Shown here in pieces: positions 40,291 to 41,772 of a DNA stretch of 41,772 nucleotides (position 1 is its first letter; every line of letters starts with the position of its first letter). The stretch is from positions 1 to 41,772 of the forward strand of contig DXHV01000059.1 in the NCBI GenBank assembly GCA_019113165.1, given 5' to 3'. The DNA is from Candidatus Desulfovibrio intestinipullorum. GTDB lineage: Bacteria; Desulfobacterota; Desulfovibrionia; Desulfovibrionales; Desulfovibrionaceae. The position numbers were made by a program, and so were the translations under genes. Below the pieces are notes generated by a model. That model was not told where the DNA came from. It saw nothing but the letters and a program-made list of their open reading frames with translations, and searched no databases.

Positions 40291-41430
40291 CTACCCGCCG
40301 AGCAGCCTTGATGCCCGTTGCCGCAGGGCCAGTTCAATGAGCTTCAGGCGCCTGGGCTCAAGATTGTAGCGAGGATGCCTTTTCAGCCTGAAGTCCAGCA
40401 GATGACGCAGTCCTTCACGATGCCGTTGCTTCACGCAGGGCTGTGCGGCAGTGAAAAAGTCATCATAGCACACAGGAAACTGAAGGTCCGCATACTTGAG
40501 GAAGCCCTGTCTGCTTTCCAGCTCCTTGCGAGAGGCAAAGTTGAAGAGAGAGTTCCCGTGATCGAACAGAGGGGCAGGGCCTGCCAAGGTATTGGTCCTG
40601 GAGTGGACAAGGAAGCCAAAGTTGCCAAAATGCCTGTCAGTATTGGCTACCAGTGCATCGAAAACGAACATGTCCTCCAGAGCGTCCACATACTCCGTAC
40701 CGAGAGTCCTGTAGAAATCGAGAACTGCCTGCATCCCGCCATGCTTGACAATATTCCCGACCGGAACAAAGCCCACTTCCTTGCTTGTGAACAGTTCACA
40801 TTTGGAACAGAGTGTCGATTTCCACCTGACAATGGTGTACGGGACCGCCTTGATGCCAAGAACCTGGGCAACCTGCCAGGCATAGAATTCGGAATAGGGT
40901 TCATTGCCGGTATTGGACGCGCCTTCTGTTCCCCCTTTGTAGAGGTACACCCTGCCCGACTGGCGTCGCCAGCACTTGGGAAGCATGCCATTCGTGGTGA
41001 ACTCGGGGCTCGAGAGCACAGAAGTACGAACAGAATTTCCATAACCAGTAAAGGCTATGCAAGCCAGAATCTCGCTGAATCTGTTCTCGTAGAGATTGCA
41101 CCGGGCAAAATTCCTGTCAAAGCCGGCCGGCACGACCCAGTAGCTGTCATTGAGCGAAAGCCCTTTGCTGACCTCGATAATGCCCATGGTGGCATTGGGT
41201 GAGAGACCGCATTGTGCCAGAAAAGTGTGGATGTACGCCCTGTTCTTGGGGAGCTTCCTGTGCTTCAGCCAGCGGGCAAGCCCCTTGTCTGTCACTTCCA
41301 TGCCCATCGGTATCAGGGGCAGGGCATCCTGCTCCACATGTGTTATGCAGACTTCGGGCGTCTCTCCGTTGTCCCTAGCTGAAAAGTGGAGCAGGTCTTG
41401 GTCAAAAAGTTTTAAAACATAGTCTGCCAT
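40291..41430 (-). CDS. Orphan HipA-like kinase
   Basis: A 379-residue protein with the HipA-type kinase core in its C-terminal two thirds. Lys165 in VYLYKGG is the candidate ATP lysine, FVFDALVANTDRHFGNFGFL carries the catalytic Asp265 and Asn270, and APLFDHGNSLF gives the metal-binding Asp290. E. coli HipA phosphorylates glutamyl-tRNA synthetase and is silenced by HipB. The first ~135 residues are not like the HipA N-terminal subdomain. No HipB-like helix-turn-helix gene adjoins it on either side, so it is not a standard toxin-antitoxin pair. The ATG at 41430 follows GAGAG. Base composition is visibly less GC-rich than the neighbours, and it lies beside a transposon-like fragment, both signs of acquisition. 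Another type of HipA-fold kinase is possible. Confidence 0.75.
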   Translation of the reverse strand: MADYVLKLFDQDLLHFSARDNGETPEVCITHVEQDALPLIPMGMEVTDKGLARWLKHRKLPKNRAYIHTFLAQCGLSPNATMGIIEVSKGLSLNDSYWVVPAGFDRNFARCNLYENRFSEILACIAFTGYGNSVRTSVLSSPEFTTNGMLPKCWRRQSGRVYLYKGGTEGASNTGNEPYSEFYAWQVAQVLGIKAVPYTIVRWKSTLCSKCELFTSKEVGFVPVGNIVKHGGMQAVLDFYRTLGTEYVDALEDMFVFDALVANTDRHFGNFGFLVHSRTNTLAGPAPLFDHGNSLFNFASRKELESRQGFLKYADLQFPVCYDDFFTAAQPCVKQRHREGLRHLLDFRLKRHPRYNLEPRRLKLIELALRQRASRLLGG

Positions 41431-41646
41431 GCATACTCTCTTTTTCCTAGTATCTTGGACTCTTTTTTCTACATCTTACTGCATAATATGCTATATCAAA
41501 AAATATTCTAATACATATATCACAAGTATTTATATAAAAAAATTAAATAATCAGAAAAAGAATAATCAATTGTTTTCTGAAAAATCAAAAAAACATAGTT
41601 TCTTTTTTGCTCACAGGAAAACAAAAGTGTGTCCCATCTGTATGAA
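41431..41646. other. Strongly AT-rich region between HipA-like and TnpB-like sequences
   Basis: About 216 bp, by far the most AT-rich stretch in the window. It should hold the HipA-like gene's promoter, but several overlapping -10-like sequences make assignment unsafe. A palindrome, GCATAATATGC (41481-41491), is a possible operator. No gene is supported. Confidence 0.45.
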
Positions 41647-41772
41647 CTACCTCGCACTTACGTGCGAGGTTTCACGGGGACGCTCCCCCGTTTTTAGCAA
41701 TTCTCCGAGAGAGAAACATTGGTGCAGCTCCCGGACAACTGCGGGCGTGTCCATAACGCCCCCATCGAGTTC
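41647..41772 (-). CDS. Possible C-terminal fragment of an IS200/IS605 TnpB-like protein (partial)
   Basis: An open frame of 41 residues enters from the window edge on the minus strand and stops at 41647-41649. It begins ELDGGVMDTPAVVRELH and ends RPRETSHVSAR. The short Arg/Ser-rich ending next to the stop and the hairpins around it resemble the variable tails of TnpB (OrfB) proteins of IS200/IS605 elements, but no catalytic RuvC motif lies inside the window. The identification therefore rests on weak tail resemblance and context. It could be the 3' end of an intact gene continuing beyond 41772, or a remnant. An unrelated short frame is the main alternative. Confidence 0.4.
   Translation of the reverse strand, partial: ELDGGVMDTPAVVRELHQCFSLGELLKTGERPRETSHVSAR
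41649..41691 (-). ncRNA. Tandem hairpins at the tnpB-like 3' end; possible omega-RNA scaffold
   Basis: Two hairpins: ACGGGG/CCCCGT (41674-41679 with 41686-41691) and a 9-bp stem with a 4-nt loop, ACCTCGCAC-TTAC-GTGCGAGGT (41649-41670), the latter overlapping the stop codon of the partial frame. In IS200/IS605 elements the omega-RNA scaffold covers the tnpB 3' end and runs to the element's right end, with the guide taken from flanking DNA. Read on the plus strand the first hairpin is followed by TTTTT and could instead be a terminator. Confidence 0.35.

Overview
The window looks like chromosomal DNA of a sulfate-reducing Desulfovibrionaceae bacterium (Desulfovibrio or a close gut relative). 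This is inferred from GC-rich coding DNA, a homocitrate-synthase-like enzyme of the Re-citrate synthase type beside an aconitase, a NiFe-hydrogenase maturation gene (hypF), and the gene families seen; no rRNA or other species marker is present. Most of the window is core housekeeping sequence. The last ~1.5 kb looks accessory.

Layout. 219-3235 (+): mtnA (methionine salvage) and a large surface-carbohydrate protein, closed by a strong hairpin terminator. 3396-7634 (-): an RNB exoribonuclease, plsY and thrC, the first two overlapping by 4 nt. 7992-12876 (+): a Re-citrate-synthase-like enzyme with a C-terminal Cache/PDC-like sensor domain, a LysE/RhtB exporter and an aconitase-family hydratase, probably the oxidative arm from oxaloacetate and acetyl-CoA towards 2-oxoglutarate. 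13028-14311 (-): serS. 14880-15971 (+): a YajG-like lipoprotein and a small unknown protein. 15981-18152 (-): mutL. 18521-18844 (+): a small zinc-ribbon protein behind a near-consensus promoter. 18973-19704 (-): a TSUP permease. 20092-21816 (+): rpsA with a long AT-rich leader. 21959-22981 (-): sppA, divergent from hypF (23088-25532, +). 25545-26849 (-): an RsmF-like rRNA m5C methyltransferase. 27363-28649 (+): an exported FG-GAP/VCBS repeat protein. 28725-30520 (+): purD-purE, overlapping by 1 nt.

30739-31245 (-): two sequence-identical tRNA-Ala(GGC) genes, each with its own promoter and terminator, forming a gapless 431-bp-offset duplication. 31399-32592 (-): an aspartate aminotransferase. 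32934-33713 (+): sfsA. 34208-35494 (+): a phenylacetate-CoA-ligase-family enzyme. 35576-36823 (+): an RlmM-like methyltransferase. 37071-38551 (-): pdxS-pdxT (PLP synthase), divergent from a MocR/PdxR-type regulator (38777-40204, +). The intergenic region has three direct repeats exactly 21 bp apart, and the regulator has Glu where the PLP-binding Lys should be. 40291-41430 (-): an orphan HipA-like kinase in less GC-rich DNA. After an AT-rich gap, the right edge (41647-41772, -) reads as the possible 3' end of an IS200/IS605 tnpB-like gene with two tandem hairpins at its stop codon.

The points most worth following are the sensor-fused citrate synthase, the lysine-less PdxR with its phased operator, the tRNA-Ala duplication with a shared T-stem mismatch, and the HipA-like/TnpB-like right end.
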